Under the pieces are notes generated by a model that worked only from the letters and a program-made list of their open reading frames with translations, searched no databases and was not told the origin of the DNA. A DNA stretch of 64,000 nucleotides, taken from contig CM048552.1 in assembly GCA_026413225.1 (NCBI GenBank), positions 138,521,053 to 138,585,052 on the forward strand, read 5' to 3'. Each line of letters begins with the position of its first letter. Position 1 is the stretch's first letter. Position numbers and translations under genes: made by a program. This stretch comes from Otis tarda (lineage: Eukaryota > Chordata > Aves > Otidiformes > Otididae). Below are positions 39,901-51,964 of the stretch, one piece after another.

Positions 39901-42900
39901 GTGGACAGTTCTTGTTCCCACCTGACTTAATTTTTTTCATTCAGAAGTGAAATCCATGAATGTTTCATGGAAACTGGTTCTTATGTTACTTGAAAACTTG
40001 CTATCATTCCCAAAGCTTCTTACTACTCTCTTTAAGTGAGATTCAGAAAAGGCAGTTTCTGAGAAGAAGGTTGCTTTCATTTATTGTTATTTGTTGGAAT
40101 AATTAGTTCTGCATGTCTGCACTGACTTTTTTCATACTCTGTAAAACAGTGCATTTGTGGTTTGGGGATTTAATTTTTTTTTTTGAGAAGATAGTTGCCT
40201 GTAAATTAATGTGACTTCCATTCTTTAGCATAAAATACTTAGAGCAGAGTGAGAGCAAAAACCATAGGATCTCTATTGCAGTAGTATTTCTGTGGCTTGG
40301 AATAGTGCGTAAGTACATGTGGATGGGTAGTAGGGGCCCTAAAGCATGTAGTGTAGAGCCGAATACATGACTTGTAACCTCATGGTCCAGACGTGGTAAG
40401 CACTGAAGTGAGAGAGATTGATTGTATATTGATTTGGCTCTGTGAGACAACCTATCATATTAGCATCATATTCCAACTTTCCTGAAAGCTTTACTGTAAC
40501 AGACCAAAATTCTATTTGTGTGCATTTACACTAGTTTCTGGGAGTAAATTCCTTAGGCCACATGGTCCGTAAGAGCATGGAATCGAGCTTAGTCCCTGCT
40601 AGCTGCTCGAGTCTACTGTCCTTATCTGTGCTACAGAACAGTTGGTCTGGATCTTCTGAGCTACATACGTCACCTGCATATGTATTACCAGGTCATCAGG
40701 CAGTGTTTCTGAAATGTATTTCAATATGTTATCTGATGTACATGTTACATGATATGTAAGGGAGTGTGGTGCGGTTTTGCCGAAATAGTATCAGAAGATA
40801 GCCAAACCTGTTGCTAGCCTGTCCATACTGCCTATAGAGAGTGAACCCCAAAGTAAACTGTTCCCAGGATTGCACTTCAGTTGTTTGTTTTTTGGTTGTT
40901 TTTTTTTTTTTTTGAGAAGAATGCTTTTTGGGAAGCACTTGGCTAACACTGGAATTACCTAGCATACCTGTAGTGTGCATGCTTGGAGGCTAGACTTTTG
41001 GGGTGAATAAGCTAAATTGCATGCTAGCATAGAGAGAACATAATTCTGTTCCTAGTATGGTATTTTCTGGTTTGATGAGCCTAAAAATAATTGGAAGGAA
41101 AAAGGAGTGTAAAAACATCTGAGAATTTATAGTCTGTTAATGGCTTCAAGTAGCTTTTTACCTGGGCTGAGTATTTAAGGTGCCCTTGGACTCTGCTTCA
41201 GCAGAGCAAACTTGCTCCATGTGAAATTATCTTTCTTTGAGTTGGTTTGGTGTCCTCTGAATCTCTGGCAAGGTTAATCTTTAAAACAGGTAAAGATCTG
41301 CAGATGATTGAGTTGACTGTATCTGATGTAGTTTGTGTCACTGTAGTTGTACAAAACAGCTTTGTAAAAACCATCTACTGATAAATGGGTAGATTCTCTT
41401 AGGTCCAGCCTGCGTCCACAGTTTTGTTGTCTGGTTTGGTTTTCGTTGTGTTTGCACTGTACTTGCAAAAAAAAAAAAAAAAATTAAGAAGTTACCAGGA
41501 ATTTGCCTCATCAGTTAAGAAGCATTTTTCAAGAGCTGGTTAATGGAATTAAAAGAATTTGGGACATTACATTTCTTTATTTGCAGCATGTTTTATTTTA
41601 ATCATGTAACATGAGGGACTGTGGAACCAAAATATTTTTTACTAAGAAGCAGTGTCTCCCAAATGCTTGAAAGAAAATAAAATGACAGAAGGCACATCAT
41701 CAGCCAGGAATAACAGAATCTACAGAAGATAATGCTTAATAAAAAGTATTGCCCTTGCCTTGGTAAATGGTTTAATTTTCAAATAAATGCTGAAATTACA
41801 TAAGAGGAGAGAAGAAAAACCTAAGAAATCCCAATTTTTAAAAGTGGGAGAACTTCTAACTGCTGGAAGTACTAAGCTAGACTTGTGAAAGACTATTGTT
41901 GTTTGTTACAGAATCTTCAACTTGGCTTAGACAGGGACTCCACTGTTCTTGTAACTATAGGAATTGCAACAAAAAGCCCCGTAGTACTCCAAGGAATATT
42001 CCATATAGATCAGTAATAAATGACTGTTTCTAGACACGCACACACAGAAGCTGTGGTGTTAGAAATGTTAAGGTATTGTTGTAGCTTTACTCACAGTTAC
42101 TGCAGCAATGGTGTAGTGGACTTTGAGAAGTCTGAAAGATGGCTTTAAATGGTTTTGAATATCATATTTTCTATTTTTTTTTTTGCCTCCTTTTCTAAGG
42201 CAAAACAATCTGAATCCTAAGTGTTGAGAAATACGATTTTTGTGGAAAGTGAATGAATTCAATGGTGGATTGTGGGTACTGGCATCAGGAGCTAATGTGA
42301 CGCTCTAACGCATGTTATGAAATAATAGGCTGAGAAGGGCCATAGTGACTGTTGAATGTGAATATTTGTAGCTTATATTTCAGGAGCATAAAAGAAATGT
42401 GAAATGGCAAATTTCATCTGAGAAAGTGAAGAAAAGGTTGGGGTGGAGGGACAAAGTAACCTCCCCTCCTCCCCTCCCAGTGATGCTTGCAATATATATA
42501 TATCCGTGTGTAAAAGAGTAAATTTGTGTGTCACCAGATATGGGAGTTGATGGTGGAAGGAGAGGCAAGTGACAACAAATTCTTTTGGTTGCGTGAACTC
42601 AAATGTGGCATTGAGAGAAATCCATACTTATAGAATTAAGAGAGAGCTTTTTTGAAGAGTAAAGGAGACAGCTGAGAGGGATCTATACAACCAAGTGTTG
42701 AACCTCAGAAAATCCCAGGGACTTCTGAAGAACAAACACTGTAACCTGAGATAATGCTTCCTGTATAGCTGTCACTGCATTGAAAGCTAGTGTCTTGACA
42801 ACAGTTTTAAGAGAAGTTTAATTTAGATGTTGTGAACAACTTCACAGTAGAATACTTTTTATGGGAGATTTTTTTTTTTTTTAATTTTGTGACTGAATTC

Positions 42901-45900
42901 CTGTGACACTTTCAGTAATTTCGTGGGAGAACTTGCATTATTTTGCCATTTCATAATGGTCACATGTAGTATCACCTACAGCAGAAAAGCAGTCTTCTGC
43001 TTGATTAGTGCTAAAGAGTACTAGTACAACTTGTCATTTTTTTTTGTAGTGTTCTGTGTTAATGAGACTCAGAGGTGGTATCCTGAAGTATTCAGTTTAT
43101 CTTTGGGGAGGTCAAACCCTTAAGAAACACTGGCTAAGGTGAATATTAGAATATTATTTCTTACAGCATTTCAACTTGTCTAGCTTTAGATGTCTGCAGT
43201 AGTCTGCGTTATATAGTTAATGTAGGTTTCCTTTATAATTAGTGGAGAAGAGGAGAAGAAAACACTTTTTGAGCACAATTCAAGTAAGATGTAAATGCCT
43301 ACTTTAGGATAAGGTGAATCATGTGCTGTGAGTGTTTTCTCTCCCTTGACAATAAAGGGAGTGTAGAATGACTAATTTGGCTGTAGATGCGTAAAATTCA
43401 GTGAGATGCTTCTGATCACCAGACCTCATGTATGATGTCACCAAAGGCATCTAGCTGGTAGACTGATGTTGAGTATGGGGTTATGCATGTAAGCACAGAA
43501 AGAAATATGAATATATATAACATATTGGAAAGAGATGTCACAGTTGTCCATGCTTATACTGGAATGGAATTTGGATGTGGTCCTTGTGAAGATCACGCTT
43601 GTGCCCCTAGACTGCCTTTAGAACCAATAAAAAGTGGGGCTCTGCAAGAAATTCATTGGTTGCTTTAGTTTTTTCTTCCTCATTCTTTCCTACACTCAAC
43701 TTCTCTAGCAGTCTTGATGTCTGCTCACTCTTATGTGCCATAGTTGTTCCCACAACTGCAGTTGTTCCCACAACTGCTCCCACCCTGCAGTTTCCAGCTA
43801 TTGCTGTCTTGTGCTGTGTATGTAAGAAGACAAGAGGCTCTGGAAGAAGAGAGGAGTCACGTTTGGTTTAGCTTGTGCAGTCAGTTTACCTGCATGTACA
43901 GATTGTCCCTCTCCTAGTGTGAATCAAAGTAATGTTTTAGAGAAGCATACATTATCTGATACGGTTCACCTGTAATTTTAACAATCTTATATTTTCATGT
44001 ATGTGTTGAGAAAAATTCTTCATGGAGCATCTTGTTATTAGATCAACGAACAAGCCTTATCAGTAGCTTGATAAATACATTGCACACATATTTACATATT
44101 ATGTCAAATGCTCATTGATTAAACACTCTATCAGTACGTTGTCAGTTCCTTAATTTTTATGCCTCATACTCAAGCCTATGCATGGTATGGAGAAGGAGAC
44201 TTGTAAGTTTTCTTGAGGGGGTACAGTGGAGGAGATAGGGACAGGAAGGATGAAATATTCAGTTATGAACATATTGTACTAAGGTTCCTATGAAAATATT
44301 TTTATTTTCCAGTAGAAGTGGGTTGATGGTGGTCTTACCAATGGCCTTCCGATCTTGCCTGTTGGAAGAACTGTGACGATTTCTCCTTTCAGTGGTCGAT
44401 TAGATATCTGTCCACAGGATAAAGGACGTGTGGATCTTTATGTTAAATTTGCAAAACAAGATATAATGGTGAGTTGCTTGTTTAGTAAATAACTTCAGAA
44501 GAAGAAAAAGTAGTTGAGCAGTTAAAGTTAGGCTTGTTTTTAAGTATTTATTTTCATGTTATATATCAGTTTAAGTAATGTTTTAACATTTTCTGTTTTA
44601 CAAATGGAGTGTAAACTTTTCTTAAACACAAGAGAAGGAAAATGTAGAATAAATTTTGTCAGAAAGGTTGAAAAGCATTGCTCTAGTACAAAATTGAGCA
44701 AATTATCATAGACTATTAAATGTAAGTAATCTAGGCTTGCTTTAAGTATCAGTTCTTTTTGGCTTCATACTTACTGAAATTAGCTACTCTAACTGAATTT
44801 AAAATACAAGTTTCAGTCGTACATTTGAAATGGTATACAATGACTTGTCACCTCATTGCTCAAGAGAGCTTGTATTAAGATTTTGAACACTTGTGACCAC
44901 TATATTTTTCCAGAAGTTATTTTGTTAGATGTTATAGAAACATTTCTGCATATTGAAATATAAGCTAAAACTGATTTTTATGGCCTTAGTTCCATTGTTG
45001 ACATTTCTGTCTTTGCAAGCTTTATCTCACAAAATTTAACCACAGTATTACTTCCTTTGACATGATGAAAGAAAATATTGAATAGCAGTAGACCTATTTG
45101 TCAATAAAACTCCATTAGAAGGAAAAAATAAAGATTAGGAATAATTGTTACTTCTTTAAAGTTTACTTTAGACGGTTCTTAATATATTTTCTTAATTTGA
45201 GTTATGTCATCCTAAATTTACCTAGTTTCTGAATCTTTATAATGTTTACAGAGAGATTTAAAGAATGATAGTACTTGGTAAATGATCATAAAGCATTAAA
45301 TTATTGATTTCATATATATTGAAAATATATGCAATTGCTTACTGTGTATTTCTTGGTTCTGATTTATATCTAATATCTAGTATATCTAGATGAGGGAAAA
45401 TGAGCTGGTGATTATATTCATTTAGAGACAGAAAATTAATTGCAGAGTTTTGTTGTTTCTAGGGTCCTGCAAGTGCAGACTTGTGCAGAATCTCAGGGAA
45501 TGTTTTAAACTATTCCATTTGAAACACCCTTAGTTTTCAGAGCTACAAAAATGTGAACTCAGAGTAAGGTTTTTTTCAACAATATTATAATCTGCATAAA
45601 GTGAAGTTATATATCTTCATTTATCTGGATTGCAATGTGAATGATTTTCCGTCTCACTGAACCTCCTCCATATCTTCGTGTCAGAATTTGAATAATTGCT
45701 TACTTCAAATAATGAAGATGATTTTAAGACTGTTTTTCAAAATTGTGTATAATAAAGTATGTGTCTAAAGTGTTAAATTAATTGTATAAATGAAGCTTTC
45801 AGAACTTTATTCAATCTAATTATATTTTTAATTTTGTTGTAAACAATTTAATTCCTTTATTCAAGAATGAAGTTCTGAAATCTTTTTACACCATCAAAGT

Positions 45901-46503
45901 GACCACTTGAGATACTGAGTAGTTCTTAATTTGTTAGTAATACAAGCTACATTTATACTCACTTGTTAAACGTTGCCTGGGAATGTTCCCAAGAATGTGG
46001 TGGTTTGCTCTAGTAAGCTGTCAAAATATTTCCTTGCATAAGTTTAGCATGTGTCAGCTACTACTCTACCAGACGATTCTGGGGATGTTTCTGAAGTTAA
46101 AATATTTTAAAAACTTTGGGCAGTTTTACAGGCAAACAGTCAGTCTTGGAGGCTGTGAGTTTAATAGTGCGTATGCAGACTGTTTGCACCAGTTTCTCTT
46201 GGCGCTGAGCAGTGTAGCTGGACATGGCTAATTTACTAGTGCAGACACAGCCATGCTGGTCTTTTGTTTTTACATGTGGTGCATGAAACACATGACAGAA
46301 CAGATAGCAACACAATCAAGTCTAGACAGGTTGCTTAATAAACTAATTTATACCTTCTCGCTCCATTGCAGCTGTCTCTGGCCAACCTAGTAAGACTTAA
46401 TCAAGCTTTGTTCCCACCAAACCAGGAGAAAATGGAATCGTTGTACCAAAATGGATTTGATGACACTGTACATTTTTTACTGAAAGAAAACTGGTTTGAA
46501 TAG
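30760..46503 (+). CDS. PNPLA4: Patatin-like phospholipase domain-containing protein 4 (six coding exons)
   Basis: Coding exons 30760-30939, 33944-34038, 34224-34359, 38203-38268, 44316-44468 and 46372-46503 join without a gap into 253 codons plus TAG, the length I know for human PNPLA4. Every intron is GT-AG. The protein is a single patatin domain: an oxyanion-type segment [10 protein letters not shown] (residues 11-20), the nucleophile elbow GASAG with Ser43, and the catalytic DGG with Asp163. It ends FLLKENWFE. Known family role: a Ser-Asp dyad lipid hydrolase and transacylase acting on triacylglycerols and retinyl esters. No membrane segment is seen. Notable features are the CAGTAG acceptor of coding exon 5 and an upstream open extension in phase. 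In mammals the gene is X-linked. Confidence 0.97.
30940..33943 (+). other. PNPLA4 intron
   Basis: 3.0 kb, AT-rich, with no recognised repeat or nested gene. A plus-strand frame at 32732-32995 has no supported splice sites. Confidence 0.8.
33944..34038 (+). CDS. PNPLA4: PNPLA4 coding exon 2 (residues 61-91 and part of 92)
   Basis: A TTTACTTTGCAG acceptor and an ACTTAG/GTACCT donor; 95 bases, ending in phase 2. It encodes [19 protein letters not shown] then AVTPGYDFM, matching the [11 protein letters not shown] block of PNPLA4. Confidence 0.96.
34224..34359 (+). CDS. PNPLA4: PNPLA4 coding exon 3 (residues 92-137)
   Basis: A TTTATGCTAG acceptor and an ATTAAG/GTAATT donor; 136 bases. The first base completes Arg92 from the previous exon. 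It encodes [20 protein letters not shown] followed by VSVTN and a segment ending ASREDLIK. The intron before it is only 185 bp. Confidence 0.96.
34360..38202 (+). other. PNPLA4 intron with a CR1 insertion
   Basis: 3.8 kb. It contains a CR1 fragment at 35009-35467. The remainder shows no recognised gene or repeat. Confidence 0.8.
35009..35467 (+). mobile_element. CR1 LINE 3' fragment
   Basis: A plus-strand CR1, 5'-truncated at the GGGCAACAAAGCTGGTGAGG block and complete to the tail TGATTCTATGATTCTATGAT. The 3'-terminal frame ([20 protein letters not shown] onward) is still open for about 120 codons to the normal ORF2 stop at 35378, so it is fairly young. It lies in the sense orientation of PNPLA4. 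Confidence 0.93.
38203..38268 (+). CDS. PNPLA4: PNPLA4 coding exon 4 (residues 138-159)
   Basis: A short 66-base exon after the strong tract CTTTTTTTCTAG, with donor GGAGAG/GTAATT. It is in phase 0 at both ends and encodes [22 protein letters not shown], the conserved [10 protein letters not shown] patatin block. Skipping it would keep frame but remove 22 core residues. Confidence 0.96.
38703..39330 (-). mobile_element. CR1 LINE 3' portion, reverse orientation
   Basis: A minus-strand CR1 whose tail begins CATAGAATCATAGAATGG on the plus strand. The minus-strand translation carries [45 protein letters not shown] and [20 protein letters not shown], typical of CR1 ORF2 C-terminus, with a frame break near 38990. 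At its far (5') edge, TTCTCATG-type units repeat three times (39329-39357). Confidence 0.93.
43742..43777. repeat. 18-bp perfect tandem repeat with internal hairpin
   Basis: Two identical units AGTTGTTCCCACAACTGC, head to tail. Within each unit AGTTGT and ACAACT are inverted repeats around TCCC, so each can form a small hairpin. In a PNPLA4 intron, 0.5 kb before coding exon 5. Confidence 0.85.
44316..44468 (+). CDS. PNPLA4: PNPLA4 coding exon 5 (residues 160-210), catalytic Asp
   Basis: 153 bases, phase 0 at both ends, donor ATAATG/GTGAGT. It encodes [18 protein letters not shown], including the DGG motif (Asp163), then [20 protein letters not shown] and the rest up to AKQDIM. The acceptor reads TTTTCCAGTAG/AAGTGG: only the second AG (44314-44315) gives an open frame. 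Use of the CAG three bases upstream would place TAG as the first codon of the exon. Confidence 0.96.
44469..46371 (+). other. PNPLA4 last intron
   Basis: 1.9 kb, AT-rich, no recognised repeat or gene. Confidence 0.8.
46372..46503 (+). CDS. PNPLA4: PNPLA4 coding exon 6 (residues 211-253 and stop)
   Basis: The acceptor CTCCATTGCAG is followed by [20 protein letters not shown] and [20 protein letters not shown], then WFE and the TAG stop at 46501-46503. It matches the C-terminus I know for PNPLA4 almost residue for residue. Confidence 0.97.
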   Translation: MSLANLVRLNQALFPPNQEKMESLYQNGFDDTVHFLLKENWFE

Positions 46504-46603
46504 ATGGTACACAGAATATTAACAAAACCTGAAGGCTGTCAAAACACAACTACAGGCATCTTACAGGATCCGAGGAATCGTTGTCCCAATTCCAGTTTAT
46601 GGA

Positions 46604-46609
46604 AATAAA
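46604..46609 (+). terminator. PNPLA4: Proximal poly(A) signal AATAAA
   Basis: AATAAA within GGAAATAAAAATCCC, about 100 bases after the PNPLA4 stop. The GT-rich downstream element is weak. Confidence 0.4.
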
Positions 46610-47194
46610 AATCCCAATGGAATTGCATCTGCTTCGCTGAGACAGTATAAGTTGCACTCTGAGGACCTGTATAAACGTGTCAGGACGGAAGTGTACTTGC
46701 CTGGTAGTTGTCTCGTTTTGAGGAGGTTCAAGCTTAGGTCCAGTTTGCTTCAGCTGAGGACTTGATTGTGGAATTTGTAAAAAGCTTGTGTTGTCGTAAT
46801 TGCAGAAATTTAGAAAAGTCTTTTTCGTGTTATTTGAGAGACAAATTAAGGCTGTACCATGAAAAATAACAGTCTATATTGTTCACTTAACATAGTAGTT
46901 GTGCATGCTAATTGGATGGTTGCAATATTGCTGATCTAATACGTACCTTGCAGTGTTCTAAGGGCTTGAACACTTAGCACTACACAAGAAAAAACATTTG
47001 CACTCTTTTACTTTGTTATGTGTTATTTTTAACATTAAAATTTCTTGCTTTTTTCAGTGAATGTGATCTTTGAAAATTTGAAATACTAGTTGAAATTTGT
47101 AACAGAATTGTGATGTTTGAACATAAAAATATATTGTAAAGAAGGGTGTAAGAAATTGTAATATTTATTATGTTTTCTTCTGCTGCTAAAATTG

Positions 47195-47200
47195 AATAAA
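47195..47200 (+). terminator. PNPLA4: Distal poly(A) signal AATAAA
   Basis: AATAAA within AAATTGAATAAATATATTTT, with T- and GT-containing sequence 15-30 bases downstream. The likely main 3' end of PNPLA4. Confidence 0.6.
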
Positions 47201-47220
47201 TATATTTTCTTGAAACTTTT

Positions 47221-50200
47221 GTGAAGAGTTCATTTATAAATTTCTCAGAATGCTGTAACAACCTGATTATCGGCAAAAAACGAGTCTGTTGGAGAGAGGC
47301 TGAAGTAAGTCAGCAGGTAATGAACTCAGAGTCACGTATCTCATTCTTTTAGCATTCACCTTGCATTGACTACCTGAAGTGCAAGTTCCAGGATTTTCAG
47401 TCTTATTGCCTAAATACTAAAATCCACAACTATTTATTTAAAAGTAAATAGTGTTTGGTTTTTAAGTGTATTTTTAAAGCTGATTTCTTAATACTTAAAA
47501 AAAAATTAGAGATTTAATTAAACAAGTATGAAATTACAGAATTCCCCCAAAACAACAGAAAATCTGGGAAGGTGAGAAATAATTTTTTTTTTTTTAAAGT
47601 CTGCTGTAGCTGTTTAAAAGCCTCTTCAGCACATAACCACCAGATTTATACTCATATGTAGATAGCATCAGATTAGAATTCATGCGTCAGGGAGTTAATT
47701 CTTTTATTACTGTTTTTGATAATGAAAGAAATTTAAAAGAAAATGCTGATGGAAAGCAGCTTACTTTCATTTTAGAACAGCAACTCTTACTAGACACATA
47801 ATGTTCAGTATACAGTGAAAACAGGATAGCTTGCAAGATTTCCACATCTGTAGGACAGCGTTTTTGTGTGTAAAACTGAAATGTTACCTTTGTGCTATCA
47901 AGACAGCTATGCCTGGCTCACTTGCATGCTAATTTATACAGAGGATAACTTTCAGCATGAGTAGAAATAGCAGATAATGCTATTAAGAAATTGTCTTCTT
48001 TCACACTGATCTGCCATGTCCCAAGTCTCTGATTCAGTGGTAATACCTTTTTTGGCGCTCCGGTGGAAACAAAACAGCTCTTTTTAACCTAGCGTTCTGG
48101 GGACTTGGAGCTACTCACAGGCCTTCAGAAACAACGTACACAATCTAATTGGTTACCTTTCTGAGCAATAATGGTGCCATGTAGGTATGTATTTAGAGAC
48201 CCTGTAAAAAGGCTGTTTAGATGCATTTTTTTTAAAGACTTTTAAAGGAGAAGGTTATTAAATACAAACTTCTTTTACTGATGATGCATGTTGCTTTTGA
48301 GCATCAATGCTGTCTCAGTTTGCTCTGCTCTTTAATCCATAAAAATCTGACTTCTTTCAGCAGGTATCAGTCACCTGCATGAACACAGGCTGTATCATGT
48401 TTACTGAGCCCTAAGAGCTGTAGGTAATGTTGAATGCTTTAGAAATTGACCTCTCTAGGTTTATGATAAGATAATACAAGATTTTTCAGGAAGAATAAAA
48501 TCATACTGATGCAGAGATAAAACGTAGGAGTGTTCACTGTGATAAGATTAAGTGGGGTGTGGGGGTTATGTTGGAGCATAAGCGCTGAAGAGCAGAAATC
48601 TGTTCAGTCATAACACAAGTGTTCACAGTGGATACTGCTGCATGCACAGCAAGCCTCAGATTTTTTCAGTTACCACCATTTAATAAATGGTTTTTGATTG
48701 TGTATGAACTATCCAAAGTAGAAGGATGCAACCGTATTTTCTCTTAAGTTGTTCAGTTGGTCCTACCGAAGCATCGGGAAGCACAATCAGAAGTGCATTA
48801 TTTTCAGCCAAATATGTTTTAAGTCCATTTTTTTTGTGTGTGTGAAAAATGATGCCTTGTTTGAAAAAGGAGTTTCTTCATCAATTAGTATATTTGGGAA
48901 ATACTTGCACAAGATAAATCAGGAGGATAATCACAGTCTCTGTTTCATGTAAAAAGGCAAGGCAGCTTCTAAGTATTCAGGTGTTGTAAATACTACTGGT
49001 TTTAATTCCTCCTTCCCTCATTCCCTCCACTGTATCATCTTGAAAATACCAGATGTAAAGTTTAAAGAAAACCTATTTTTTCTAAGCAAAGTAACGTTTT
49101 TACAATACAGACATAACCTTATTGAAGGTCAGTCTACTTGCTCTCCATAATTGTGTGAATTGGTCATGATTTCTTCCTATTTATCTTTGTAAACTTCAAA
49201 GCCTTTTAATTTAGTTTTGTGTTTAGGTCTGCATTTTCTGACTATTTGAATGTTTGAGCCTGGGCAGAACTTTCATTTTAAAATCTCTAAGTCTGAAGTG
49301 CATTTCCTATATCTGATAAAATAGCAATCTTTTTTTTTTTTTTTTTGCCAAAAATGATCTAGAACAGAGGAGACCATATGGATGTGGGGAATGTAGTGTC
49401 TGGTTCTGTGGCATGTACGTGCCATTCACATTCACTACACAAGTGGTGGGTAACTGAGGAATGTTTGCAAAGGCTGCTTCCAGGGTAGGAAGGCTACTAA
49501 GTACCTTGACTTAGGTCCTATTTCATGGGAAAAGCTCTGGTCCCTTTTAGATAGTCTTCTACCGATCTTCATCTGAATTGGTACTAATCCTATCCATACC
49601 CCATCCCAGCTTTCCCAGTTGGGATATATATGGCTGTTTGTGTTCCTAACCTAATTCTTTTTTTGTTTTAAATCTCTTCTATGTATAGTCTTACTGGGCA
49701 ATTGCACTTACACATTTTTATTGGTTAAATATTTCCTATTTGAAAGAGAAACAGTGAGAAATCTAAGAAGATCATAGCCTTTTAGAATTTGCTTTCTATT
49801 AACAGTAGTCATATTCTTCAAGCAGTGAATATTAGCCTTTCTGAATGAAAGGAATTTCAGGGTTTTTTCACCACTTTGCAAGTTCTTCAGTTTGGTATGG
49901 ATCTTTCCTGGTTAATTATGCTAATACCTGGAATTTTCTGTTAGAATGTCAGAAATCAGTTTTGCTGAAAAAGGATCCTAGTCACTTTGTTTATGTTTCT
50001 TACAAAAGCCTAAGGTAGTAGGGAGTCCTCTTTCAAACAGTTCTAAATAAATGGAGTTGAAAATCAGTTAGTGATCTCTTTTGTCAAAACAAACCACAAT
50101 GAAATATATTAATTTGTAATTTTAAGAGTACTTCTTAAATAGATTCTGTTGTTATGTTAGAGTGTTTCAGGTGTAGTCCTTGTGTGGCTGAAAGCAGAAC

Positions 50201-51964
50201 CTGCACTTGTCAGAATTTCATCTTCTGATGAACTTGCTACACAAATAGGCTGTATAACTGTTTTTAAAAAATACGTTATTAGTATCTTAAAAGGCGGAAG
50301 GAAATGAAACTTGCTAAAATGCATGCCTATTTTGTATCATTATGCTGTTGATAAAGGGTTGCAATAAAGATAATTGCAAACAATACTTGTAGGTTTTGTT
50401 TTTTTTTAAAAAGGTGCCATATCTGCTGAAACGTTACTAGCTCTGCCAGCCTTGTTGCCTGGGAAACCATTATTTTGTTGTGGTTTTTTTTTTTTTTTAA
50501 TTCAGATTTCACAAATTCTTTTGAAAATCATTAGTACAGACAAAGTCAAATCTAGAAGATGAGACAGGATAAGGTAATATTTTATCCTGAGGATGAACAT
50601 ATTTTCATGGTGAAGCACAATGTTAATTTGTCTGTTCTGACATTATTACTTCAGATTATGCTAAGGATATGCTAAGATATTTTTTCTTATTTAAATATTC
50701 TCTACAGAAGTACATTTAAGCAGGCAAGACATACAAATCCTAAGAGATTATTAAGAATAGTTCATCCCTGTAGTACATCTCTCTCTTTCCCTCTTGGTCT
50801 ATAGATGGTAAAGAGTACTTCAGGCAGCACTTCAATACTTCAGCAGATCCTTCTATGCTGAAATACTTTTACTGATTTTAGGAAATTAGTCTGAGATCCT
50901 GTTGTATTCTGGAGATGTGCTCTACGTGATTTTTTTTTTTCCTCACATGTTTTTGATATTGTTTGATCAGGGAGTAATTTTTTTCTCAAATAATTTCATA
51001 CTTCCTCAAATAATAGATTCATGTTTGAGAATGTAAGCTGTATGTAGATACCATTCCTCCTCTAGTCAGTATCAGTTACCACTATTTTTTTCATATGTCA
51101 CAAAGTAATGGCAAATTTGAAATATATTTGTCTTAATCAGTCTTAGGTAATTACAAGGGAGAAAACTTGTGCAATTGTAACTGTACTAGGGAAAGACAGA
51201 GAGGCGTTAAGAAAATTGTTCTCTGTATTTGTGAGCTGGACAGCTGTGTAAGACTTCATGCCTTCCATTTTAATTATAATCTTGATAAGGATATACAACA
51301 TGACACCTGCTGAGATTAGAAAACTGGAGTTCCAATATGAGAACAGAAAAACGCAGTAAGTGTCCATCTTTCCTTATTAAGGTATAAATAAATTTTAGAA
51401 AAGCTACCGACTATAAAAGAAAAACATGGAAGTACCCCAAACAGCCATGGAAGTCTGTCTTTAGCCTTTAGTATTCTCTGTAATTAATTAAGTTCTTATT
51501 AGTGACATATCTTCGTATACTTGATTAACAACATTATTAACTGATCTGGATGGCTGGTCATAAATCCATTCACTTGGCAGGGTAGCACTGCTATCTGTAT
51601 TTCTTGACTCATTCTTGCACTTTTTACAGCACTGGTGAATCTGTTGAAACATTACACAAAATGTGTTTTTAAGCAGTCAACATGTTTCCATCAGATAACT
51701 CATCTTTTCAGAGAACATATTGCTAACTTTACTGAGACAGCAATCCAGGAGTTACTCTGATTATTTTTTTTTAAAGTTGTTATGCATATCACAGTCAAAA
51801 TGAAACGATGAAATACTAATTTTTACCTTCATGAATTGACAGGCTATTCATTATTATTAATAATAATAAATTTTAATAATATGTAAGCTTAGATACTCTG
51901 ACCAATGGTCACATTGGAAGCAAAAAAAACCCCTTTGTTCTGCTTTCCTTACCTGAGTTTTTAT
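47221..51964. other. Intergenic DNA between two convergent genes
   Basis: No exon could be supported on either strand, although the 3' exons and 3'UTR of the minus-strand receptor gene may lie here. A minus-strand acceptor-like tract (CTCTCTGTCTTTCCCTAG) ends at about 51187, followed by a short open frame, but its assignment is speculative. Confidence 0.5.

Larger units (their letters stand above)
38269..44315 (+). other. PNPLA4 intron with a reverse CR1
   Basis: The 6.0-kb largest canonical intron. It carries a minus-strand CR1 (38703-39330) and an 18-bp tandem repeat at 43742-43777. No nested gene is recognised. Confidence 0.8.
46504..47220 (+). other. PNPLA4: PNPLA4 3'UTR (inferred end)
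   Basis: Sequence after the stop codon contains two canonical poly(A) signals, at 46604-46609 (about 100 bases after the stop) and 47195-47200. The second is followed by a T- and GTG-containing stretch (CTTGAAACTTTTGTGAAGAG) that suits a cleavage site, so the 3'UTR is probably about 0.7 kb, with a possible short form of about 0.12 kb. Confidence 0.65.

Noticed and set aside
51140..51187. A minus-strand acceptor-like tract with a short frame, considered as the receptor's last exon
   Set aside because: Only the pyrimidine tract supports it. The encoded peptide has no tail motif and the linking exons are unknown.
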